Positions 45,383-53,849 of a DNA stretch of 64,000 bases are shown in pieces; position 1 is the stretch's first letter; each line of letters opens with the position of its first letter. The notes below the pieces were generated by a model. That model did not search any database and was not told where the DNA came from. It worked only from the letters and a program-made list of their open reading frames with translations. Origin of the DNA: Dethiosulfovibrio peptidovorans (GTDB lineage: Bacteria > Synergistota > Synergistia > Synergistales > Dethiosulfovibrionaceae). The translations under genes and the position numbers were made by a program. The DNA lies in the NCBI GenBank assembly GCA_002748665.1, contig PDTB01000019.1, positions 1-64,000 of the forward strand, written 5' to 3'.

Positions 45383-46588
45383 GTGGACATTCTGAAAGAG
45401 GCCCTGGAGTTAGAATCATGGATCGTGAACATCCGCAGAAAAATTCACCGCCGCCCTGAGCTGGACTTCGACCTCGACGAAACCGTCGCTCTGGTCGAAA
45501 ACGAGTTGACGGCGATGAACATCCCCCACAGACGATGTGCCGGAAGCGGGATTGCCGCATGGATCGACGGATCAAGATCAGGCCCAATCGTGCTCCTTCG
45601 AGCCGATATGGACGGATTGCCCATTCATGAAGAAACAGCTCACCCCTATTCGTCGGAAATCCCGGGACGTATGCACGGCTGTGGTCACGATGGTCATGTA
45701 GCTTGCCTCCTGGGAGCCGCGAGAATGTTGACCCGTCAGCGGGAGAATTTTAACGGGCGAGCTCTCTTGGCTTTCCAACCAGCGGAGGAGACAACCGGGG
45801 GAGCTCAGCCAATGATAGACGACGATCTCTGGGGGGAGAGAGCTCCCTCAGCGGCTTTAGCCCTTCATGTCAACCCAGATCTTCCTGCAGGAACCATCGG
45901 CGTCAATAGAGGAACGGCAATGGCCGCCTCGGATACCTTCGACCTCACTATCCGGGGAATCGGCTGCCATGGAGCCGAACCCCACAAGGGAATCGACACC
46001 ATCGCCGTAGCCTGTCAGACCGTAACGGCACTTCAACACATCGTGAGCCGTCGAACCGATCCTACAGACTCAGCCGTGGTAACCGTGGGCTCCTTTCATG
46101 GGGGAACTGGAAGAAACGTTGTTGCTGAGGAAGTTCGGCTGGAAGGGATCATCAGGAGCGTCGGTGGAGAGTTGAGGGAACGGATCAAAGAGCAGGTTCG
46201 GACGACAGCGACAGCCATACCAAAAGCTCTTGGGGCATCGGCAAATATTCAGTTTGCCCGAAGCTATCCCACTCTGGATAACAACCCCCAGGTATGCGCC
46301 GTCGTCGAGGGGTGCGCACGGGAGATCTTGGGAACACAGAACGTCGTGCCAGTGGATCGGCCATCCATGGGAGTGGACGACTTCGCCTACTTCGCCCAAA
46401 TCATCCCGTCATGTTACTTCACCCTTGGGATTCGAAACGAAGCCCAGGGGATCACAGCTCCCCTTCACAGTCCACGATTTGACCTGGACGAATCAGCACT
46501 TCCTCTGGGAGCCAGCATACTGGCGAAAGCCACCCTTCGCCTTATTTCCGGGAGAACTCCTGGCGGTAGGCCTTTGAAAAAGCCTTAA
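45383..46588 (+). CDS. M20D amidohydrolase, likely N-acetyl-diaminopimelate deacetylase
   Basis: Metal-dependent amidohydrolase of 401 residues: 'RRKIHRRPELDFDLDET', 'LRADMDGLPIHEET', 'MHGCGHDGHVACLLGAA' (metal Cys/His), 'FQPAEETTGGAQPMI' (catalytic Glu). The M20D group includes the deacetylase that completes the acetylase diaminopimelate route. Divergence from dapA-dapB-dapH-lysC-aminotransferase suggests that role; hippurate or indole-acetyl-amino acid hydrolase is the alternative. The start is GTG at 45383 after GAGGTGATGAGGA. It overlaps the convergent HD-GYP gene by 47 nt. Confidence 0.85.
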   Translation: MDILKEALELESWIVNIRRKIHRRPELDFDLDETVALVENELTAMNIPHRRCAGSGIAAWIDGSRSGPIVLLRADMDGLPIHEETAHPYSSEIPGRMHGCGHDGHVACLLGAARMLTRQRENFNGRALLAFQPAEETTGGAQPMIDDDLWGERAPSAALALHVNPDLPAGTIGVNRGTAMAASDTFDLTIRGIGCHGAEPHKGIDTIAVACQTVTALQHIVSRRTDPTDSAVVTVGSFHGGTGRNVVAEEVRLEGIIRSVGGELRERIKEQVRTTATAIPKALGASANIQFARSYPTLDNNPQVCAVVEGCAREILGTQNVVPVDRPSMGVDDFAYFAQIIPSCYFTLGIRNEAQGITAPLHSPRFDLDESALPLGASILAKATLRLISGRTPGGRPLKKP

Positions 46589-47828
46589 CGAAATGGTTTT
46601 TCCATTCATGATGTACGAGCCATTCACGAGGATTCGGCCATGGAGTCATCGGGACGAACCCCTTTTTACGCTCTTGCACCATCCTTAAGACGATGCCCGA
46701 TACGCTGGAGGCCCCGAAGAGGACCTCATCAAGTGAGAATTTAAAAAGATCCCCGAGATATCGATCCTTTCGGAGCGCTGTCATGGCCAAAACCCGAGCC
46801 CAGGGCTCACCAGCCGTCGTTCGGCGATTGGAGCGACCGGATCGGGTGACGATACAGATGTCACCAGAATGGAAAAGCACAAAACATCCGGGTGGGAACG
46901 GCACCACCAGCTGCTCTAACAGAGAGAAAGCTATGGGGTCGAGCATACTCCCGACATTCTCAGCCATAACCCGAAGAACCTCCCACGGACCCAATCCTGG
47001 ACGATAGGGACGGTCTGATGCCAAAGCATCGTACATATCGGCAACAGTCACCAAGCGAACGACTCTGGGAATATCCTCACCAGAGAGGATATTCCCCTTG
47101 TTCCTGGGCCCGTAGCCCGTCCCGTCCATCCGCTGATGGTGATGGAGCACGATCCCCCGAACCATCGGCATGATATTGGGGTGAGAGCGAAGCAGCTCCG
47201 CTCCATACCAAGAATGTAGCCTCATCTCCTCCCATTCAGCCTCGTTTAGAGGTCCGGTCTTGTTCAGAATATCAGGAGAGATGCAGAGCTTGCCAATATC
47301 GTGAAGAACGGCCCCCAACCCCACGTTAACGGCATCCTGAAAGTTTCCAACAGGAAGCCAGGCAGCCTCCACAGCCTCCTGATACAAAGCCAGAGACAAA
47401 ACCGCCACAGACCAACAATGGTCATAGGTTACCTTGTCCATGTTGGAAATGGCTTCCAGGCTTCCCAGAAGCTTCTCGTTATTTTGCTCTAAATCCCTCA
47501 CAACAGCAGAAACTAAGTGAAGGAGGGACTCCAAATCCTGATCTGAGAGCCTCATGTGTTTCAAAACGTTTGAGAAAACTCGATCGACCTTACGACGACC
47601 TTCCTGTTTTCTCTCCTCAGACACAAGCAAGATAGGAGCATCGCTCTTTCTATTCGATGTCTCTCTGATCATGACCTGAGTGATACCGTGTTTTCGGAGA
47701 GAAGCGATCAGATCCCAGGACAAAACCGTACCCTCAACGACCAAGGGAGTCGTCCCCGAGTTAAAGACCGCCTGACCGATAGCCATACCAGGCTCTAACG
47801 CATCCACTGTCGCCACATATAACGCCAC
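46542..47828 (-). CDS. HD-GYP-like domain protein
   Basis: Probable cyclic-di-GMP phosphodiesterase, about 428 residues. An N-terminal region resembles the DUF3391-like domain found before HD-GYP, and the HD domain (about 170-300) has 'HDIGKLCISPDILNK', 'HSWYGAELL', 'VLHHHQRMDGTGYG' and 'VTVADMYDALASDRPYRP'. The usual GYP reads GYG. GTG at 47828 with GGAGGT 6 nt upstream is the most likely start. C-di-GMP hydrolysis would fit motility control, but no partner is adjacent. Confidence 0.88.
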   Translation of the reverse strand: MALYVATVDALEPGMAIGQAVFNSGTTPLVVEGTVLSWDLIASLRKHGITQVMIRETSNRKSDAPILLVSEERKQEGRRKVDRVFSNVLKHMRLSDQDLESLLHLVSAVVRDLEQNNEKLLGSLEAISNMDKVTYDHCWSVAVLSLALYQEAVEAAWLPVGNFQDAVNVGLGAVLHDIGKLCISPDILNKTGPLNEAEWEEMRLHSWYGAELLRSHPNIMPMVRGIVLHHHQRMDGTGYGPRNKGNILSGEDIPRVVRLVTVADMYDALASDRPYRPGLGPWEVLRVMAENVGSMLDPIAFSLLEQLVVPFPPGCFVLFHSGDICIVTRSGRSNRRTTAGEPWARVLAMTALRKDRYLGDLFKFSLDEVLFGASSVSGIVLRMVQERKKGFVPMTPWPNPREWLVHHEWKNHFVKAFSKAYRQEFSRK

Positions 47829-48418
47829 CAATACACCTCCACGGCAGGGAATTGTGATAAACCCCAGGCCAGACAAGTTCGTGGCATTCAGCCCAAAAAA
47901 CGAGAATTGTCTCATTCCCTGATCTAATCTTATTTTTAATTCGATAAACTTACGATTGAGGTGTTTAGATCCACACAAGTGGACAAGCATACCAGTTTTT
48001 TGCTGCCAGCATCGTCGCTGTTATCTCTTGGAGAGTAAAATTACCTTAAAATGCCCCGGAATCGCTCTATGAGAGCTATATCACCTTATGAATTTAAAAA
48101 CAAAATTCTTGATTCGCATGTTACGCTCTGACACATCGACCTTGGAACGTCTTCGTCAAGCTTGAAAGTCTCCTCGAATTCACAGCTGAACCGCGTTCTC
48201 AATGCGCTGCACCTGAACGAACTCGACGCTCCGAAATTCTCTGAGGTGTTTTTATTCTGCTTTCGAGGCTTCTGTACGGAACTTCGTCTTTCATCAGAGT
48301 GAAAACCAGGACAAAAATCTCTATGGCACTGGTGATCTCCGTGTATTCAACACCTCCGAACGATACGAAAGCCTCTCGAACATGTCGTTCTCAGGAGTTT
48401 CGCGGTCTCAAAATACTC
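47829..48418. other. 590-nt gap with a possible coding remnant
   Basis: No gene is supported. On the plus strand about 48215-48400 one frame reads like protein ('FYSAFEASVRNFVFHQSENQ', 'LRVFNTSERYESLSNMS') with no start codon or ribosome binding site, then runs into pseC antisense. It may be a remnant at the end of the glycosylation island. The rest is AT-richer than its surroundings and probably includes the HD-GYP promoter. Confidence 0.25.
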
Positions 48419-49537
48419 CTACGAGAACCATACTCGAATCGCCTTCGTCACCCGATCCTGATCCTCAGGAGACAACCCCACGTAGATCGGCAGGGAAATC
48501 TCCATCGACGAAAATCGTTCGGCCTTGGGAAAATCGCCGGGGCGATACCCGAAACGTCTTTGGTAATAGGGATGGAGATGAACGGGTGCATAATGGACCT
48601 GAACCCAGATACCCAGCTCCCGAAGATGGATGAAGAGCTCCTTTCGAGCCTCTGGCGGAACTCGAAAGGAATACAGGTGATAACCATGGCCAGGATGAGC
48701 CTGCGGCAAAACGCATCCCGGCAGGGCCGACAAATCACGGTCATACCGATATGCCACAGCCCGGCGCTCCTCCAAAAACCGATCCAGCTTAGACAACTGG
48801 CTGAGCCCCAAGGCGCACTGAATATCACTGAGACGGTAATTGTATCCCAGATCCATCATCTGATTAGCCCACGGACCGTCGGGATTCTCCATAACCACAG
48901 GATCTTTGGTGATCCCGTGAGAGCGAAACAACCGAAGCCTCTCTGCCAACGAAGGATCGTCGGTCACGACTGCCCCCCCCTCGCCGGTGGTGATGTGCTT
49001 CACCGGGTGGAAACTGAAGACCGTCATATCGGCCTCCTGCCCAACCGCACGTCCTCCGCGCCGAGCTCCCAGAGCGTGGCATCCATCCTCAACGACCAAA
49101 GCCCCCACGGACCGGGCCATCTCAATGAAAGGCACTATATCGACGGGAAAACCGCTGTAACTCACGGGAGCGATCACCTTCACCGCCGAGGAGAGTTTCG
49201 CAAAAACCTCGTCGGGATCAAGACATCCCGTATCGGCGTCCACATCGGCAAAAACCGGTCGTCCTCCCTGATACAGAGCGGCATTCGCCGTCGCGGCAAA
49301 CGTCAGAGGCGTCGTGATAACCTCGTCTCCCGTGCCAACCCCGGCAGCGTACATAGCCCCATGAAGGGCGGCTGTCCCGCTGGAAAAAGCCACGACATGT
49401 CGAGCCCCTGTGGCGTTACACAGCCCCGCCTCAAAAGCCTCCACCGCAGGCCCCTGAGTGAGCCACTCGCCCCTCAAAACAGCCGTCACAGCAGCGATAT
49501 CGTCGTCGTCGACACACTGATGTCCGTAGGGAATCAA
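48419..49537 (-). CDS. pseC: UDP-4-amino-4,6-dideoxy-N-acetyl-beta-L-altrosamine transaminase
   Basis: Second step of pseudaminic acid synthesis, a PLP aminotransferase of the DegT/DnrJ/EryC1 family, 372 residues. 'YGHQCVDDDDIAAVTAVLRG' opens as in PseC; PLP lysine in 'FSFHPVKHITTGEGGAVVTD'. TTG start at 49537 forms a TTGA overlap with the pseG stop and has GAGGAGG 8 nt upstream. Last gene of the pse operon. Confidence 0.93.
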   Translation of the reverse strand: MIPYGHQCVDDDDIAAVTAVLRGEWLTQGPAVEAFEAGLCNATGARHVVAFSSGTAALHGAMYAAGVGTGDEVITTPLTFAATANAALYQGGRPVFADVDADTGCLDPDEVFAKLSSAVKVIAPVSYSGFPVDIVPFIEMARSVGALVVEDGCHALGARRGGRAVGQEADMTVFSFHPVKHITTGEGGAVVTDDPSLAERLRLFRSHGITKDPVVMENPDGPWANQMMDLGYNYRLSDIQCALGLSQLSKLDRFLEERRAVAYRYDRDLSALPGCVLPQAHPGHGYHLYSFRVPPEARKELFIHLRELGIWVQVHYAPVHLHPYYQRRFGYRPGDFPKAERFSSMEISLPIYVGLSPEDQDRVTKAIRVWFS

Positions 49538-50523
49538 AGCCCAGTCCTCCTCGTCGAAATTTGCGACAAACCGGCCAAAGCCGACAACTCCTCGATTGCC
49601 CTACGAGCCCCGTCGACGGGGACACATCCCGGAGGTGGCGGAACCGCCCTTTCGAGGGCCCCCAAAAGACCTTTTGCAGACACGTCACTCCACCATCCAA
49701 GGCTTTGTCCCCAACCAAGATCGCTCAAGGACATACCGATAGCCCTCTGGTTCTCCGCAACCTGAAAAACGACCACAGGCTTGTTCAACGCCAGAGCCTC
49801 ATAACACGTCACGCTCGACGTACAGACCACCGCTGACGCCCGAGCCATGAGCACCTCAAAATTATCAGGCGCCACAAGAACCGACAAGCCTGGCTTATCC
49901 GCGGCAGTCTCGCGAATGGAATCGATCATCACCCCCGAGACGAAAGGTCCCACCACCACTGTCACAGGCGGCCAGTCCGAGCCATACCACGAAACAAGGC
50001 CTGACGTAGCCCCAGCAATATCGGACGCACCAGCCACAAAAAAGACGAAACCGTCATCTCGGGGCGAAGCATCCCGAAAAGAAGGCCGAAGTGGGACATA
50101 GCCTGGCCCCAGCAACAACGACGCCCCGAGCCCATAGGGGATATTTTCAGCCCCCAGGTTGTAGTTCAGGACCGCCGAGGCCCACCGTTCCACAGGAAGA
50201 TGGCGGTAATCGTCGACGACCGTCAGAAAATACCGTTCTCCCAGCCACGCCAAGGCATCGGCGGAGAAACGATAGCCGTCAGCGATCACCAGATTTCCAC
50301 GATCGACATACAGCTGCTCCAAAGCAGGCTCGAGCTCCGATACGGAAAAGGACTCCACGGCCCGAAAGACATCCCCGTTCCTCATCGACGAGGAGACCTC
50401 AGTGGGAACAACCCATCGAACAGTCATATCCATATCCCGAGCAGCACAAGCCAGAGATCGACACCGACTCAGGTGCCCCCCCCCCACCTCGGGACCGCCG
50501 TCAGCGAGAATGATACCCCTCAT
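49534..50523 (-). CDS. pseG: UDP-2,4-diacetamido-2,4,6-trideoxy-beta-L-altropyranose hydrolase
   Basis: Removes UDP in the fourth step of pseudaminic acid synthesis; GT-B fold like MurG. 329 residues starting 'MRGIILADGGPEVGGGHLSR', whose 'GGGH' His is catalytic, and a UDP site near 'TSSVTCYEALALNKPVVVFQ'. GAGG precedes the ATG at 50523. The longer upstream frame lacks homology. Confidence 0.9.
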   Translation of the reverse strand: MRGIILADGGPEVGGGHLSRCRSLACAARDMDMTVRWVVPTEVSSSMRNGDVFRAVESFSVSELEPALEQLYVDRGNLVIADGYRFSADALAWLGERYFLTVVDDYRHLPVERWASAVLNYNLGAENIPYGLGASLLLGPGYVPLRPSFRDASPRDDGFVFFVAGASDIAGATSGLVSWYGSDWPPVTVVVGPFVSGVMIDSIRETAADKPGLSVLVAPDNFEVLMARASAVVCTSSVTCYEALALNKPVVVFQVAENQRAIGMSLSDLGWGQSLGWWSDVSAKGLLGALERAVPPPPGCVPVDGARRAIEELSALAGLSQISTRRTGL

Positions 50524-50848
50524 GACACCTCGTTTTCTTTCTTCTGGCTTCAGAGAAACCTCAACTAAAACTCTGTGCCTCGGAAGACATATTAGGAAGC
50601 ACAACCCCACTCCACCTCCCTGCTAAAAGCAGGGACGATGCTTTCTCAAGCCGAGCATACAGAGATTCCCACGTGTCCTATGGTACAACCTCAACAGCTC
50701 TCTTCCGTACCCAAAATCACGGAGGCATTGGGGAAAACGTCAAGCTTCTTCCTTTTAGGACCCTTACATTTTAACACGAAGGAACAGATTGTTCGGTTCA
50801 CGTCCTCTTTTCCTTCGAGAAACACAACTGCACAAAAGACCGTGCCTG
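50524..50848. other. 325-nt gap between pseH and pseG
   Basis: No gene is seen. It contains a perfect 8-bp hairpin TCCCTGCT-AAA-AGCAGGGA (50617-50635) without a T-run and an inverted repeat CGAAGGAA/TTCCTTCG. It is the only large gap in the otherwise overlapping pse genes and may hold a second promoter for pseG-pseC. Confidence 0.4.
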
Positions 50849-51397
50849 TTATTGGCTACGTGTACAAGCTTTGGTACGACACCACTCAGATCGCAACATG
50901 CCGAGCCAATACAAGTCCACAGTTTTCCCGCTGTCGGAGCGAATCAAATGCTCACGCCAACACCCCTCCAGACGAAAACCTCGACGAAGATACTGAACGA
51001 AAGCCCTCTCGTTGGTTGAGAGAACTGACGTATAGAGGCGACGAAGTCTCAGTTCATCAAACCCCCAACGAATAACCTCATCAACCATAGCACCCGAGTA
51101 CCCCTGGCCTCGAAAAGCAGACTCCCCGATATACATGCTCCATGAAGCGCTGCCTGCGTGAATGTCGATGGAAGACAGAGCGATGATTCCCATGGGGATA
51201 CCGTTCACGTGAGCGACCCGAACATCAGAAAAAACCTCTTTGTTTCGCAGACGATCCAGCCATTGTCGGTGTTCTTCTTCGGAAATCTCCTTATCGTTCA
51301 CCATCTGGGAACGAACATCATCTCGATTACGCCATATTCGAAGTAAACTTCTGGTCTCAGTAGACACCGCTGGAGACCACAGATCAAAAAACTCCAT
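50849..51397 (-). CDS. pseH: GNAT acetyltransferase, PseH-like
   Basis: Likely acetylates the 4-amino group of UDP-4-amino-4,6-dideoxy-N-acetyl-altrosamine using acetyl-CoA, third step of the pathway. 182 residues. 'LLRIWRNRDDVRSQMVND' is typical of PseH; the acetyl-CoA loop 'FRGQGYSGAMVDEVIRWGF' is the GNAT motif A. GAGGTG precedes the ATG, 3 nt from the PIG-L stop. Confidence 0.88.
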   Translation of the reverse strand: MEFFDLWSPAVSTETRSLLRIWRNRDDVRSQMVNDKEISEEEHRQWLDRLRNKEVFSDVRVAHVNGIPMGIIALSSIDIHAGSASWSMYIGESAFRGQGYSGAMVDEVIRWGFDELRLRRLYTSVLSTNERAFVQYLRRGFRLEGCWREHLIRSDSGKTVDLYWLGMLRSEWCRTKACTRSQ

Positions 51398-51400
51398 CTT

Positions 51401-52084
51401 TCACCTCACAGACCGCAGGAGGACAAACCCCTCAGCGGCATCACCGCCGATAACAGAGCCCCTTCCACGAGCCTCATGTTCTATGGCCGGTAACGACCGA
51501 GGGTGAGGCCATTCCCGAAGTTCTCCTGTATAGGCGGCCATGGCCTGTTTTTTTCTCTCCAGGGTTGTGGAAATGTCGTAAAACACCTGTGGTGCATAGA
51601 CAGAGGCTCCAAAATTCCACTCGGTGGACGAGAGGACAGAGAAAGAAAGGACCTCGACAACAGGACAACCTCTCATCGGGCGTGTCGCCGTCTTCACGGC
51701 CCGAACCGTCACCCGATGATCCACATTCAGGTCTCCCTCGTAATGAGTAAAAACCATAGTGGGACAGCGATCATCCACGCATCTCTCAACGATCTTGACC
51801 ACATCCAGCAAAGGAACGATATCGAAGCGATTGTCCGGCAGGTCGCCAAAGAGGACATCCCGAACCCCTAAAACGCTGTTGGCCCTTTGAGCCGTCTCCT
51901 TCAACATCTCCAGATCTTGAACGTGTTTCTGAGCGTCTCGGATACCATCACGGGACGTTATTCCCTCGCCCAGGATCAGCACATCCACATCCCAGCCATC
52001 ATCGGCCAAACGAGCCATAGTTCCCCCACAGCCCAAAACCTCATCATCGGGGTGAGCGGCGACCACCAACGCAGATCTATTCAT
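51401..52084 (-). CDS. PIG-L family N-deacetylase
   Basis: Zinc-dependent deacetylase-like protein of 227 residues: metal motif 'VVAAHPDDEVLGCGGTMA' (AHPDDE) and a later His pair in 'THYEGDLNVDHRVT'. Substrates in the family are N-acetyl sugars. GGGAGG lies 6 nt before ATG 52084; it overlaps the formyltransferase end by 8 nt. Next to a formyltransferase it suggests removal of an acetyl group and replacement by formyl. Confidence 0.88.
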   Translation of the reverse strand: MNRSALVVAAHPDDEVLGCGGTMARLADDGWDVDVLILGEGITSRDGIRDAQKHVQDLEMLKETAQRANSVLGVRDVLFGDLPDNRFDIVPLLDVVKIVERCVDDRCPTMVFTHYEGDLNVDHRVTVRAVKTATRPMRGCPVVEVLSFSVLSSTEWNFGASVYAPQVFYDISTTLERKKQAMAAYTGELREWPHPRSLPAIEHEARGRGSVIGGDAAEGFVLLRSVR

Positions 52085-52781
52085 GATCATCCTCCCTTAT
52101 GGAAAAAAAGACGTCAGAAACGACCTGGTGCGTTTCCTGTCTGGCTCTGGAAAATCGCAACCGAAAGGGGCCACAATCGGCGAAAGCCCGAGGGTAGCCC
52201 TCTCCATCGAGCATGCGAATCCAATCGTGAAGCTGTTCAAGCGATGACAGCTGAGAGATGTCGCCATCGGAGTCGGTCCGCCTCGGGAAGACCTCTCCGG
52301 TTCCCTCTTGCGGCTGGGGAACCGGAAAAGACGAGAGCATCCATGGAATGATCTCTTCAAATATTTTCGACATGACAGCGGATAAAATCTCATCGACAGT
52401 CCCACACCGAAGGGACATCGGCCACTTTCCATACACAGGGCCAGTGTCGAGACCACCATTCATACGCAGAGCCGTCAAAAAAGTGTCATAGAGACCTCTC
52501 GCAATATGGTTTTGGATAGGACTCCCGCCTCGTCCGTCGGGAACATCTCCCAGATGAAAGACGACACACTCGTACTCGGACCAGATATCCTCGGGGACGA
52601 GCCAGCTCCAATGTGGAAAAAATACGTACCTGGGACTCACCTCCCGAAGAAAGGAGATTGTCAGATCCTCAGGTTTATTAATCAAAAACCAATGTCTCCC
52701 GTCGGCCCATGGTCCGACGGTAAAACGGCGGAACGCCTCACGTGCGCCCTCCCCCTTCGAACAGACCACAAAAGACGACAC
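52077..52781 (-). CDS. Formyltransferase-family protein of the pse cluster
   Basis: 234 residues resembling methionyl-tRNA formyltransferase and sugar N-formyltransferases. The core 'FHLGDVPDGRGGSPIQNHIA' with 'GGLDTGPVYGKWPMSL' matches the formyl_trans N domain (the GRGGSPI and DTGP loops); the tail resembles the formyltransferase C region. The expected N10-formyl-THF Asn/His/Asp triad is only partly visible. GTG at 52781 abuts the pseI stop. Likely makes an N-formylated nonulosonic acid or precursor; the tRNA role is unlikely in this setting. Confidence 0.8.
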   Translation of the reverse strand: MSSFVVCSKGEGAREAFRRFTVGPWADGRHWFLINKPEDLTISFLREVSPRYVFFPHWSWLVPEDIWSEYECVVFHLGDVPDGRGGSPIQNHIARGLYDTFLTALRMNGGLDTGPVYGKWPMSLRCGTVDEILSAVMSKIFEEIIPWMLSSFPVPQPQEGTGEVFPRRTDSDGDISQLSSLEQLHDWIRMLDGEGYPRAFADCGPFRLRFSRARQETHQVVSDVFFSIREDDHE

Positions 52782-53810
52782 CTACACCATCTCCCAGGTT
52801 ATCCACTGATCCGCTTCGATATCGACGGCGGCAGTTCGTCCCACCACGAGATTCCGATGCTTGGGTGCGATACCATACCCCGGCCTCTTGCAGACGATCA
52901 TCTCCCTGGTGATAGTCGTCCCCCTGGGGATATCCGCAGCAGCGTGCAGACTACGCCGAGCCTTGAGATAAAACTCCATCTCCTCCTGAGAAGGACCGAG
53001 CTTTCGGCCATCGCCCATGGCCGATTCTACGTCCCGAATCTGGCGAACCAGCTCCAAGAGCTCATCGGGCTCGATGGCAAAAGGATGATCCGGCCCCTCC
53101 ATGGTTCGATCCAACGTAAAATGCTTCTCCACCACCGACGCCCCCATGGCGACGGCAGCCACCGACACGTGAACCCCTGGCGTGTGATCCGACAGGCCAA
53201 CCAAAGTACCGAAAGCCCTGCGAATGGTCTCCATACTGCGGAGGTTCATGATGTGGGGAGGTGCTGGATAAGCCGAAGCACATTGAAGAAAAACCACCTG
53301 CTCGTTTCCGGCTTTCCTGCAGGCTCGGTAGACATCCTCGATCTCGGCCATGGTCGCCAGACCGGTGGAAACGATCATGGGCTTGCCCTTGGACGCACAG
53401 TGCTCGATTAAATCCAGGTCCACCAGTTCAAAAGAGGCGATCTTGAAAAAATCGCTCACCTCGTCCAACTCCTCAATAGCCTGGTGGTCAAACGGCGTAG
53501 CAAAAAAAAGAATTCCCTTCTCCTGACAGTAGGCAGCCAAGCCTGGGAGCCAATCTCTGGGGGTCTCTATCTCCGATATGAGAGTGTGAAGGTCTTTGTC
53601 ATACCCTGAGTGCATGGGTGTCTTTTTGGAGTACATCGTATCCGCCGAGTAGATCTGAAACTTGACAGCGTCGGCTCCAGCCGTCACAGCGGCGTCGATG
53701 TGACGGAGGGCCAACTCGTAGGAGCGGTTGTGATTGGCCCCCACCTCGGCGATGATAAAACATGGATGGCCATCGCCGATTCGTCTGCTGCCGGACAGCT
53801 CGATGGTCAC
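52782..53810 (-). CDS. pseI: Pseudaminic acid synthase
   Basis: NeuB-family enzyme condensing the trideoxy-altrose derivative with phosphoenolpyruvate. 342 residues: N-terminal barrel ('CFIIAEVGANHNRSYELALR', 'DAVKFQIYSADTMYSKKTP') and C-terminal SAF antifreeze-like domain ('LHAAADIPRGTTITREMIVC'). 'TPFDHQAIEELDEV' is in the active site. The longer YSKKTP segment after SADTMY is more PseI-like than NeuB-like. GTG at 53810 follows AAGGAG. Confidence 0.93.
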   Translation of the reverse strand: MTIELSGSRRIGDGHPCFIIAEVGANHNRSYELALRHIDAAVTAGADAVKFQIYSADTMYSKKTPMHSGYDKDLHTLISEIETPRDWLPGLAAYCQEKGILFFATPFDHQAIEELDEVSDFFKIASFELVDLDLIEHCASKGKPMIVSTGLATMAEIEDVYRACRKAGNEQVVFLQCASAYPAPPHIMNLRSMETIRRAFGTLVGLSDHTPGVHVSVAAVAMGASVVEKHFTLDRTMEGPDHPFAIEPDELLELVRQIRDVESAMGDGRKLGPSQEEMEFYLKARRSLHAAADIPRGTTITREMIVCKRPGYGIAPKHRNLVVGRTAAVDIEADQWITWEMV

Positions 53811-53849
53811 GATATCATCACTCCTTACTGTTCAAAAAGCACACCGCCA

